Shown one piece after another: positions 1-5,042 of a DNA stretch of 5,434 nucleotides. The notes beneath the pieces were generated by a model. That model did no database searches. It was not told where the DNA came from and was given only the letters and a program-made list of their open reading frames with translations. This DNA is from an uncultured Aliiroseovarius sp. (GTDB lineage: Bacteria; Pseudomonadota; Alphaproteobacteria; Rhodobacterales; Rhodobacteraceae): the NCBI GenBank assembly GCA_938023895.1, contig CALJDH010000196.1, positions 1 to 5,434 on the forward strand. The letters run 5' to 3'. The position numbers and the translations under genes were made by a program. How positions within the stretch are numbered: position 1 is the first letter of the stretch; each line of letters starts with the position of its first letter.

Positions 1-39
1 TTGCAGGCGTGTCTCGGGCGATATTTAAAGGACGAGTTG

Positions 40-453
40 ATGCGTAAATTTCTTGCGATGACAGCGCTTTGTGTCGGGATTGCCGCCCCCGTGGCCGCGC
101 AGAACTTCACCACAGCCGCCGAAGTGCGCCCGATCTTGAATGCCACGCAGGCGAATTGGGTGGCCGTGCGCGAGTTCAACGGGCAGGACCTTTTGTATTT
201 CACCCACCTTTTGGCGTGGCGTTGCGGACTTGAGGCTATTCATTTCAGCGTAAACGGTGGAGAGGAAACGCAGTTCGAGGCCGAGCCCTGTTACGAGGAC
301 GAGCCGACGCCCAACGGGCTGAAGGTCACCGATATTCTGCCCTATCAGCAGTTCGCGCTTCAATCCGTGGACACTGTCGAAGTCCGTATCGTCTATGATG
401 ACGGGGCCGAAACCATCGCAATGTTTGACCGCGCGCAGATCCAGATCCCGTAA
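40..453 (+). CDS. Small secreted protein of unknown function
   Basis: The protein has 137 residues from the ATG at 40, which has AAAGGA seven bases upstream; a TTG at position 1 is also in frame but would put residues ahead of a well-formed signal peptide. Residues 1-20 are a signal peptide: basic start MRKF, a hydrophobic core, and a VAA|QN cleavage site. The mature part of about 117 residues is acidic. It has two cysteines (about 62, in LLAWRCGL, and about 84, in EPCYEDE) that could form a disulfide in the periplasm, and it looks mostly beta-rich. I do not recognise a domain with an assigned function; it resembles small conserved hypothetical exported proteins of Rhodobacterales. It converges on the flavin reductase gene with a 3-base gap and no visible terminator. 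Any link to sulfur oxidation rests on proximity alone. Confidence 0.75.
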   Translation: MRKFLAMTALCVGIAAPVAAQNFTTAAEVRPILNATQANWVAVREFNGQDLLYFTHLLAWRCGLEAIHFSVNGGEETQFEAEPCYEDEPTPNGLKVTDILPYQQFALQSVDTVEVRIVYDDGAETIAMFDRAQIQIP

Positions 454-456
454 GCG

Positions 457-951
457 TTAGGCGTTCGGTGTAAAGCGACCGAAATGCCCTGCTTGGAACG
501 CGAGCGGGGCACCGGGGGCCAGCGTGACGCGCAGGACCTTTCCGATCATGATTGAATGATCTCCGCCGGGGTGGACCGTGTGGGTCGCGCATTCGAACCG
601 GGCCAAGCAGTCCTCGAACAGCGGTACGTCATGTGCGCCGTGTATCAGGTCGACCGGTGAGAAATCCGCACCGTTCATGGCGAAGTGACGCGCAAGCTTG
701 GTCTGGTCTTCTTTTAAGACGTGAATGGCGAAGTGCGAGGCCGCGACAAACGCGTCGTGACGCTCGGACACATGAGCCGGGCACCACAGGATCAGGGGTG
801 GGTCCAGCGAGACCGAGGTGAAGCTGTTCACCGTCATGGCAATCGGGCCGGTGTCCGACGCGGCGGTCACAACGGTCACACCCGTTGCAAACTGCCCCAA
901 GGCCTGACGGAATTCACCCGCGTGATCTGGGCTGGGGGTGAAGCTGCTCAT
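457..951 (-). CDS. Flavin reductase-like (FMN-binding split barrel) protein
   Basis: This is a 164-residue protein of the flavin reductase-like domain family (HpaC/NtaB type). Such enzymes bind FMN or FAD and reduce it with NAD(P)H, often for a partner monooxygenase in the cytoplasm. Family landmarks are FRQALGQFATGVTVVTA (about 14-30), the flavin-binding stretch MTVNSFTSVSLDPPLILW (about 39-56), FAIHVLKEDQTKLARHFA (about 74-91) and HSIMIGKV near residues 132-139. Length is normal for the single-domain family. The ATG at 951 is preferred: AGGA lies ten bases upstream, while the in-frame GTG at 975 has no Shine-Dalgarno sequence. There is no signal peptide. It lies 133 bases downstream of soxT on the same strand, so it could be co-transcribed, but no oxygenase partner is in the window and its substrate is unknown. 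Confidence 0.88.
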   Translation of the reverse strand: MSSFTPSPDHAGEFRQALGQFATGVTVVTAASDTGPIAMTVNSFTSVSLDPPLILWCPAHVSERHDAFVAASHFAIHVLKEDQTKLARHFAMNGADFSPVDLIHGAHDVPLFEDCLARFECATHTVHPGGDHSIMIGKVLRVTLAPGAPLAFQAGHFGRFTPNA

Positions 952-1084
952 CGGAAATCCGTCCTGTGTTCGCACATCGGGGCAGGGGGCTGACGGCCAG
1001 CGATACCCTGTGGTTCGGCGCGGACACTAACCCGAGTGAAACAGGGTGGAAAGGGCGAAAAGCGACGATTATTGGAGGGATTGC
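952..1084 (-). other. Spacer between soxT and the flavin reductase gene
   Basis: These 133 bases separate two leftward genes. I see no convincing terminator for soxT and no clear -35/-10 pair for the flavin reductase gene. The only structure noticed is a 7-base inverted repeat, ACCCTGT (1005-1011) and ACAGGGT (1041-1047), with 29 bases between the arms. It is not followed by a T-run on either strand and may be chance. Read-through from soxT is possible. Confidence 0.4.
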
Positions 1085-2143
1085 TCACTCGGCCACGGCA
1101 AAGCCTTGGATCAACTGACGTAGGCCAAGCCAAGCGCCAGCGATGATCGCCAGAAACGTCACGGGTGCCCCGTAGTAAAGGATAGAAAACGCTGACAGCC
1201 CTTGCCCGATCGAGCATCCAAACCCGATCACGGCGCCGAAGCCCATGATGACGGCTCCACCAATCTGACGTTTCAGCTCGCGCGGGTCTTCACAAGCTTC
1301 CCAACGGAAATGGCCCTTGAAGAGGCTGCCGATGAAGGCACCCGCCAGTACGCCGACGACGGATCCGACGCCGAAGTTCAGGTTGTTGCCGGACGAGGTC
1401 ATCAGATAGATGATCATGTCGCCCAACGGGGCCGAATAAGTGTGGCTTTCCACCGGAATGGCCGAAAAGCCGTTCTCTAGTATCCACGCCGTGCCGCCCC
1501 AGCCGATGATGACGGCAATGCCGGCGATAACGGACCAGAAAAGTTCGAGCTTGGCGTGGCGCAGTTCGGGATTCGCAAGCATGGCGAGCAACAAGACCAG
1601 ACCCGCGACGATCCCGACCGAGGCTGCCGATAGGCCGCTTACACGTTCAATGGCGAACGCAAGCGAGGGCAGGGCGGTTTCATCCACCGGGTTTTCGGGG
1701 AAGATCGACACGCGCAGACCTGAAAGAGGTCCCGAGATCGCCACATAGGCCGACAGCCCCATGACCAGCACAATGACGAATGAGCGTAGATCTCCGCCCC
1801 CAAGACGGGCCAGTGCCCCAAATCCGCAGTTTCCGGACAGCGCCATGCCATAGCCAAACAGAAGTCCGCCAATGATCGAGGCCATCGGGTTCCAACCGAT
1901 CCGCAGATAGGTCGCTTCAGCCGCGGGCAGGTGTCCGGTTGCGATCAGAAGGTGACTGCCGATCATCGCAACGCCAATTGCAACGCCCCACATGCGCATA
2001 CGCAGGCCCGAGCGAGCGTATAGCGCGTCCTCAATGGCGCCCAATGTGCAGAAACGGCCCAAACGGGCGGCAAGTCCCAGAAGAACACCGCCGATCAATC
2101 CGACAATGGCGGCTAGTGATGCGTCGCTGATCCAGTCGTACAT
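1085..2143 (-). CDS. soxT: SoxT, YeeE/YedE-family thiosulfate/sulfane-sulfur transporter
   Basis: This 352-residue inner-membrane protein has about nine or ten hydrophobic segments, the normal size and form for the YeeE/YedE (PF04143-type) family. YeeE proteins move thiosulfate inward through a path lined by conserved cysteines. The matching motifs here are RFCTLGAIEDA (Cys 32), ALSGNCGFGALARLGGG (Cys 106) and GFGCSIGQGLSAFS (Cys 310), with the first two in the N-terminal half and the last in the C-terminal repeat. A further Cys 284 (WEACEDP) lies in a loop. GTGAGG sits four bases before the ATG. It follows soxR by 51 bases on the same strand, as in the Paracoccus soxT-soxR-soxS arrangement. 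SoxT-type proteins have been proposed either to import thiosulfate or to pass sulfane sulfur to the SoxR sensor; the sequence alone does not decide between these. Confidence 0.9.
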   Translation of the reverse strand: MYDWISDASLAAIVGLIGGVLLGLAARLGRFCTLGAIEDALYARSGLRMRMWGVAIGVAMIGSHLLIATGHLPAAEATYLRIGWNPMASIIGGLLFGYGMALSGNCGFGALARLGGGDLRSFVIVLVMGLSAYVAISGPLSGLRVSIFPENPVDETALPSLAFAIERVSGLSAASVGIVAGLVLLLAMLANPELRHAKLELFWSVIAGIAVIIGWGGTAWILENGFSAIPVESHTYSAPLGDMIIYLMTSSGNNLNFGVGSVVGVLAGAFIGSLFKGHFRWEACEDPRELKRQIGGAVIMGFGAVIGFGCSIGQGLSAFSILYYGAPVTFLAIIAGAWLGLRQLIQGFAVAE

Positions 2144-2194
2144 GGAACCTCACAATTCCAGTTGGCGTTGGACAGGCTTGCGAAGGGGTGGCCC

Positions 2195-2566
2195 TTATTC
2201 GGCCGCTTTAGGAAGTTCCGAAGCCGTTGGTGTGTCGATCGAGCAGAACAGCTCGTAGATCACTTCCAAGATACGCCGCGGACGATCATCTGTCAGCGAA
2301 TAATAGATCGTCTTGCCTTCGCGACGCGGCGTCACAAGGCCTTCAAGGCGCAAACGGGCCAGCTGTTGAGACACGGCGGCCTGGCGGGCGTGCAGCAGCT
2401 TTTCCAGCTCGGTCACGGATTTTTCGCCAGTTACAAGATGGCAGAGGATCATCAAACGCCCCTCATGGCTGATGGCCTTGAGAAGGGTCGATGCATCGCA
2501 TGCGCTGGTCATCATCTTATCCAGCTCTTCGGTCGACATGTCTTCCTTAATGACGGGCAGTGCCAT
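2195..2566 (-). CDS. soxR: SoxR, ArsR-family sulfur-responsive repressor
   Basis: This is a 123-residue winged-helix regulator. The recognition region is VTELEKLLHARQAAVSQQLARLRLEGLV (about 51-78) and the wing is TPRREGKTIYYSL (about 79-91). Cysteines 42 (MILCHL) and 108 (ELFCS) are 66 residues apart, the same spacing as the redox pair of the persulfide sensors SqrR and BigR; Cys 23 is additional. By analogy, the repressor leaves DNA when the two thiols become bridged by sulfur. Targets in this window are probably the soxS-soxV and soxV-soxX gaps, as known for SoxR of Paracoccus. Start choice is open: the ATG at 2566 has AAGGA nine bases upstream, while an in-frame ATG at 2539 (MSTEEL) has AAGGA four bases upstream, giving 114 residues. 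It precedes soxT and follows soxS by 141 bases. Confidence 0.92.
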   Translation of the reverse strand: MALPVIKEDMSTEELDKMMTSACDASTLLKAISHEGRLMILCHLVTGEKSVTELEKLLHARQAAVSQQLARLRLEGLVTPRREGKTIYYSLTDDRPRRILEVIYELFCSIDTPTASELPKAAE

Positions 2567-2707
2567 GTTAACGGGTCCTTGTGGTCCATTCGTGTTACTG
2601 GCGCCCTAATAATAGGAGGTCATCATCATTGCAATCGTTGTAACAGTCAGATGAACGAGACGTGTTCTGACTGCAATACCTTTGAAACAAGGGCGTTCAG
2701 CCCAATG
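2567..2707 (-). other. soxS-soxR spacer with stem-loop
   Basis: This 141-base gap lies between two leftward genes. It contains a perfect 8-base inverted repeat, CAGTCAGA (2644-2651) and TCTGACTG (2666-2673), with a 14-base loop. A short GGGC-TGAAC-GCCC stem follows the soxS stop at 2691-2703 on the minus strand. Neither is followed by a clear T-tract, so they are poor intrinsic terminators; they could shape or stabilise the transcript. A TATTAT -10-like box (minus strand, 2614-2609) has no well-placed -35, so a separate soxR promoter is possible but weakly supported. Confidence 0.4.
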
Positions 2708-3112
2708 CTAGCTTCCGCTTTGATCCGCCGGTGGCGTGACGTAATCCGTGTTCTCAAGCAGCATCTGCTCCAACAGACCCCAGAAGAAATCTTCGCCCGG
2801 ATAGCCCTGAAGGCGGGTAAGTTCCTTGCCATCTTCAACCAACAGGAAGGTAGGTGTGAAGACCACGGGGCGTGACGGCATCACACCAAGCGTATCGGGG
2901 CCATCCGATCGTTTCAGGTCATGCAATTTCACTTTTCGAAGCGGAGCATATTTGCCTTCCGAGGTTTTCGGATAGATATCGCCAAGTTCGCTTTCCCATT
3001 TGGCGCACCACGCGCAGCCGGGCTCTTCGACCATGATTAGTTCAGCAGCCTGAGCGGCGAATCCAAACCCAATCAGGGCAGTAGAGAGCAAACTTAAAGT
3101 AAATTTCCGCAT
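2708..3112 (-). CDS. soxS: SoxS, periplasmic thioredoxin-like protein
   Basis: From the ATG at 3112 the protein has 134 residues. Residues 1-23 (MRKFTLSLL...AAQAA) are a signal peptide. The mature part has a thioredoxin-like fold with an active-site PGCAWC (Cys 33 and Cys 36) close to its start and a cis-proline motif FTPTFLLVEDG (Thr 86-Pro 87). In Paracoccus, SoxS keeps the Sox cycle active by reducing the SoxYZ carrier thiol; here SoxV is the likely electron donor. The start is uncertain. No good Shine-Dalgarno sequence precedes 3112. An in-frame ATG at 3154 would add 14 residues before the signal peptide and falls almost at the predicted transcription start, so leaderless initiation is conceivable. 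The gene diverges from soxV and is followed on the same strand by soxR and soxT. Confidence 0.9.
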   Translation of the reverse strand: MRKFTLSLLSTALIGFGFAAQAAELIMVEEPGCAWCAKWESELGDIYPKTSEGKYAPLRKVKLHDLKRSDGPDTLGVMPSRPVVFTPTFLLVEDGKELTRLQGYPGEDFFWGLLEQMLLENTDYVTPPADQSGS

Positions 3113-3138
3113 CCCGGAGCCCACTTCTTGACAATTGG

Positions 3139-3166
3139 TTGACCTTCGTTTCATCCAATAGATAAA
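3139..3166 (+). promoter_or_regulatory. Candidate soxV promoter
   Basis: TTGACC (3139-3144, five of six consensus matches) is followed after 16 bases by GATAAA (3161-3166, four of six). The transcript would start near 3173, giving a leader of about 25 bases that includes the soxV Shine-Dalgarno sequence. A full TTGACA also occurs at 3128-3133 but has no -10 at proper spacing. Confidence 0.45.
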
Positions 3167-3169
3167 TTG
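3156..3169. promoter_or_regulatory. Candidate SoxR operator between soxS and soxV
   Basis: CAAT (3156-3159) and ATTG (3166-3169) form an inverted repeat with a 6-base spacer inside an A+T-rich stretch. One arm extends to TTCAAT on the minus strand, giving an ATTC half-site like that of SqrR-type repressors, but the other arm is imperfect. The repeat lies under both opposed -10 elements, where a bound repressor would block both promoters. SoxR of Paracoccus is known to bind its soxS-soxV gap; that this is the exact site is inference. Confidence 0.4.
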
Positions 3170-3187
3170 AATATGTTTTAATTTCAA
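3159..3187 (-). promoter_or_regulatory. Candidate soxS(RT) promoter
   Basis: On the minus strand TTGAAA (3187-3182, five of six matches to TTGACA) is followed after 17 bases by TATCTA (3164-3159, three of six matches to TATAAT). Transcription would begin near 3152, about 40 bases before the preferred soxS start. The -10 element overlaps that of the opposed soxV promoter. This is a prediction by eye; alphaproteobacterial promoters often match the consensus poorly. Confidence 0.4.
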
Positions 3188-3197
3188 GGAAGCCCTG

Positions 3198-3935
3198 ATG
3201 CTGGATATATCCTTTGCCGGAGCGGCGCTTGCGGGGCTTCTGTCGTTCTTTTCGCCCTGTATCCTGCCGATGGTGCCGTTCTACTTGTGCTATATGGCCG
3301 GACTGTCGATGACCGAGCTGACGGGCGAGGGGAAGATTAATCCCGGCGCACAACGCAGGCTGGTCATCGCGGCCATTGCGTTCGCGTTCGGGGTCACCTC
3401 GATCTTCATGCTTCTTGGGTTGGGGGCCACGGCACTGGGGGCGGCTTTTGCGCAGTATCAGCAGGAACTCAGCTATCTGGGCGCTGTGATCCTAGTTCTG
3501 TTCGGGCTGCATTTTCTTGGCATCATGCGAATCCCCTTTCTGTATCGCGAAGCCCGCCTGGACGGGCCCACACAGCCAAGCTCGATCCTTGGGGCCTATC
3601 TGATGGGGTTGGCTTTTGGCTTTGGCTGGACGCCCTGCGTCGGACCCGCGCTGGCTTCGATCCTGATGATTGCCAGCGGAATGGGCGATCTAGTGCGTGG
3701 CACGCTTTTGTTGGCGGTCTATGGTCTATCCATGACGCTGCCTTTTGTGCTGGCGGCCATGTTCGCACGCCCGTTTCTGGCCTGGGTTGGCCGGAACCGG
3801 AGGTATTTGCCATGGGTCGAGAAAATCATGGGTGCAATGCTGATCCTGTTCGCCATCCTGATCGTATCGGGGCAGGTCAACCTGATTGGCCAATGGCTGC
3901 TTGAGGTGTTTCCAGCGCTTGGAAGCGTCGGTTAA
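3198..3935 (+). CDS. soxV: SoxV, CcdA/DsbD-family thiol-electron transporter
   Basis: This 245-residue membrane protein has six hydrophobic segments (roughly 5-32, 57-82, 91-111, 130-158, 162-188 and 208-233), the normal form of CcdA. The paired redox cysteines are Cys 21 in FFSPCILPMVP and Cys 147 in GWTPCVGPALA, each flanked by the conserved prolines; Cys 31 (FYLCYMAG) is additional. CcdA-type proteins take electrons from cytoplasmic thioredoxin and pass them to periplasmic thioredoxin-like proteins. In Paracoccus SoxV serves SoxW and supports the Sox cycle. Here soxW is not next to it, so SoxS is the obvious nearby acceptor. AAGGA (3186-3190) is seven bases upstream of the ATG. The gene begins the rightward sox genes and is separated from soxX by 156 bases that appear to hold a second promoter. 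Confidence 0.93.
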   Translation: MLDISFAGAALAGLLSFFSPCILPMVPFYLCYMAGLSMTELTGEGKINPGAQRRLVIAAIAFAFGVTSIFMLLGLGATALGAAFAQYQQELSYLGAVILVLFGLHFLGIMRIPFLYREARLDGPTQPSSILGAYLMGLAFGFGWTPCVGPALASILMIASGMGDLVRGTLLLAVYGLSMTLPFVLAAMFARPFLAWVGRNRRYLPWVEKIMGAMLILFAILIVSGQVNLIGQWLLEVFPALGSVG

Positions 3936-3963
3936 GCGCGCTTTCTGGCGGGTTCGATCAATT

Positions 3964-3979
3964 TTGTGAAATATCACAA
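3964..3979. promoter_or_regulatory. Perfect palindrome TTGTGA-N4-TCACAA
   Basis: Two 6-base arms match perfectly around AATA. The form resembles operators of dimeric regulators such as the CRP/FNR superfamily, but the spacing fits neither the E. coli CRP (TGTGA-N6-TCACA) nor the FNR (TTGAT-N4-ATCAA) consensus, and a LysR- or GntR-type protein is also possible. Its centre is about 44 bases upstream of the start predicted from GATAAT at 4004-4009, close to where class II activators bind. Confidence 0.5.
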
Positions 3980-4003
3980 TAAAAAGCACCTCGCCTGTCG
4001 CAA

Positions 4004-4009
4004 GATAAT
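4004..4009 (+). promoter_or_regulatory. Candidate -10 element of the soxXYZA promoter
   Basis: GATAAT matches five of six bases of TATAAT. No -35-like hexamer lies 15 to 18 bases upstream (the place is A-rich), so it would need an activator; the palindrome at 3964-3979 is positioned for that. Transcription would start near 4016, inside the proposed repressor site. An alternative promoter, TTGCGA (4036-4041) with TAGTTT (4059-4064) 17 bases on, matches less well at its -10 and would start within the small leader frame. Confidence 0.35.
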
Positions 4010-4012
4010 AAT

Positions 4013-4030
4013 AATTCAAATAAAGGAATT
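4013..4030. promoter_or_regulatory. SqrR/SoxR-type operator, AATTC-N8-GAATT
   Basis: AATTC (4013-4017) and GAATT (4026-4030) form a perfect inverted repeat with an 8-base spacer, containing the ATTC-N8-GAAT pattern reported for the persulfide-responsive repressor SqrR. An overlapping second dyad, TCAAAT (4016-4021) and ATTTGA (4028-4033), has a 6-base spacer like the repeat in the soxS-soxV gap. SoxR of Paracoccus binds upstream of soxX, and the SoxR encoded here has the matching cysteine pair. The site covers the predicted transcription start and the Shine-Dalgarno sequence of the small frame that follows. Confidence 0.6.
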
Positions 4031-4032
4031 TG

Positions 4033-4095
4033 ATGTTGCGAAACTTGCTTCACATGCGTAGTTTGGCCGGACAACGGTTACGGGAGGAAACATGA
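4033..4095 (+). CDS. Possible 20-residue leader peptide coupled to soxX
   Basis: A 20-codon frame starts MLRNLLHM and ends RLREET. AAAGGA (4022-4027) is five bases upstream of its ATG, a good ribosome-binding arrangement. Its stop codon TGA (4093-4095) overlaps the soxX start codon as ATGA, the classic form for translational coupling, and the soxX Shine-Dalgarno sequence lies inside it. The peptide is basic, with four arginines and five leucines, and shows no motif I know. It might only couple or tune soxX translation. It may also be chance, and it would not be translated if transcription starts at the alternative promoter inside it. Confidence 0.4.
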   Translation: MLRNLLHMRSLAGQRLREET

Positions 4096-4568
4096 AGCGG
4101 ACAACGATCTCGCTTTGCACCCTGCTTATTGCAGGGCTGGGAGCGGCAAACGCCGAGACGGTGGCACCCACCGCCGTCGCATTCGAAGAAGGGGCTGTGG
4201 CCCAATCGCTGACCGGCGTTGCAGGGGATCCTGCGGCAGGCGCCACGGTCGTATCGACAAAATCGCAAGGCAACTGCGTTGCTTGTCACGAAATCACAGA
4301 TTTGGCTGACGTGCCGTTCCACGGCGAAGTTGGTCCCATGCTGGATGGGGCAGGCGATCGCTGGAGCGAAGCAGAGCTGCGCGGCATCCTTGTCGACGCC
4401 AAAATGACCTTTGATGAATCGGTCATGCCATCGTTCTACAAGACCGAAGGCTTCATTCGCCTTGGCAAAGCCTACACTGGTAAAGCCCATGAAGGTGACG
4501 TCGAACCTCTGCTGACTGCTCAGCAGATTGAAGATGTTGTTGCCTATCTGATGACGCTCAAAGACTGA
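4092..4568 (+). CDS. soxX: SoxX, monohaem cytochrome c subunit of SoxXA
   Basis: This 158-residue protein has a signal peptide of about 21 residues ending GAANA|ET. SoxX pairs with SoxA in the periplasm to form the cytochrome that oxidatively links thiosulfate to the SoxY carrier cysteine. The haem c site is NCVACH (Cys 62, Cys 65, His 66 as axial ligand); the distal ligand is probably Met 112 in SVMPSFY. The end, LTAQQIEDVVAYLMTLKD, is the usual C-terminal helix of class I cytochromes. Length is typical for the short SoxX form. GGGAGGA (4082-4088) directly precedes the ATG. soxY follows after 40 bases; the promoter and the candidate operator are immediately upstream. Confidence 0.95.
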   Translation: MKRTTISLCTLLIAGLGAANAETVAPTAVAFEEGAVAQSLTGVAGDPAAGATVVSTKSQGNCVACHEITDLADVPFHGEVGPMLDGAGDRWSEAELRGILVDAKMTFDESVMPSFYKTEGFIRLGKAYTGKAHEGDVEPLLTAQQIEDVVAYLMTLKD

Positions 4569-4608
4569 GCGGATCGGGGCTAAGAAATACACTCACAGGA
4601 GACTAGAG

Positions 4609-5025
4609 ATGAAATTCACTCGACGTGATGCTCTGGCACTTGGGCTCGGCGCGACTGCCGTTGCCATGTTGCCGATGCGCGCACTGGCAGCTGCAGACGA
4701 GGCCGTTGCGGCCTTCACCGGCGGCGCTGAAACCGGCGAAGGCGGGATCACCCTGACCGCGCCGGAAATTGCTGAGAACGGCAACACTGTTCCGATCTCG
4801 GTCGACGCCCCCGGCGCCGTATCGATCCTGGTTCTGGCTGCTGGCAACCCGACTCCGGGTGTGGCGCAGTTCACCTTTGGTGAAGCTGCTGGTTCGCAAG
4901 CGGCCTCGACCCGCATTCGTCTGGCTGGCACGCAAGACGTAGTCGCCATTGCCAAAATGGCAGATGGCAGCTTCGTAAAAGCGTCGTCGACCGTAAAAGT
5001 CACCATCGGCGGCTGCGGCGGCTAA
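4609..5025 (+). CDS. soxY: SoxY, sulfur-carrier subunit of SoxYZ
   Basis: This 138-residue protein ends in the SoxY signature GGCGG; Cys 136 is the only cysteine in the protein and carries the sulfur intermediate while SoxXA, SoxB and SoxCD act on it in turn. The N-terminus has a Tat signal: TRRDALALGLGATAVA with twin arginines at 5-6, and cleavage probably after the ALA at about residues 25-27. This suits export of SoxY folded with SoxZ, which has no signal of its own. The mature domain has the family's immunoglobulin-like beta pattern (for example GNTVPISVDAPGAV). AGGAGA (4597-4602) is six bases upstream. It sits 40 bases after soxX and 17 before soxZ, clearly in one operon. Confidence 0.96.
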   Translation: MKFTRRDALALGLGATAVAMLPMRALAAADEAVAAFTGGAETGEGGITLTAPEIAENGNTVPISVDAPGAVSILVLAAGNPTPGVAQFTFGEAAGSQAASTRIRLAGTQDVVAIAKMADGSFVKASSTVKVTIGGCGG

Positions 5026-5042
5026 GTTAGGAGATCAGAGAT

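Noticed and set aside
1005..1047. 7-base inverted repeat ACCCTGT/ACAGGGT downstream of soxT as a terminator
   Set aside because: The loop is 29 bases, the stem is short and no T-run follows; chance is a sufficient explanation.
2614..2695. Possible small + strand gene after AGGAGG at 2614-2619
   Set aside because: The first ATG in reach is about 30 bases away, and the frame runs antisense into soxS without family features.
2162..2875. Long open frame of 237 codons on the + strand across soxR and soxS
   Set aside because: It lies antisense to two recognised genes, shows no protein family features, and follows no suitable ribosome site; it is a shadow of high-G+C coding on the other strand.
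3128..3133. Exact TTGACA as -35 for soxV
   Set aside because: The hexamer 17 bases downstream is TCATCC and nearby spacings give no -10; TTGACC at 3139 pairs better.
4050..4592. Open frame of 180 codons antisense to soxX
   Set aside because: soxX has clear haem and signal motifs on the + strand; the reverse frame has no recognisable domain.
4593..5006. Open frame of 137 codons antisense to soxY
   Set aside because: Its composition is low-complexity Ala/Ser/Pro/Thr, typical of the reverse reading of a G+C-rich gene; soxY is unambiguous.
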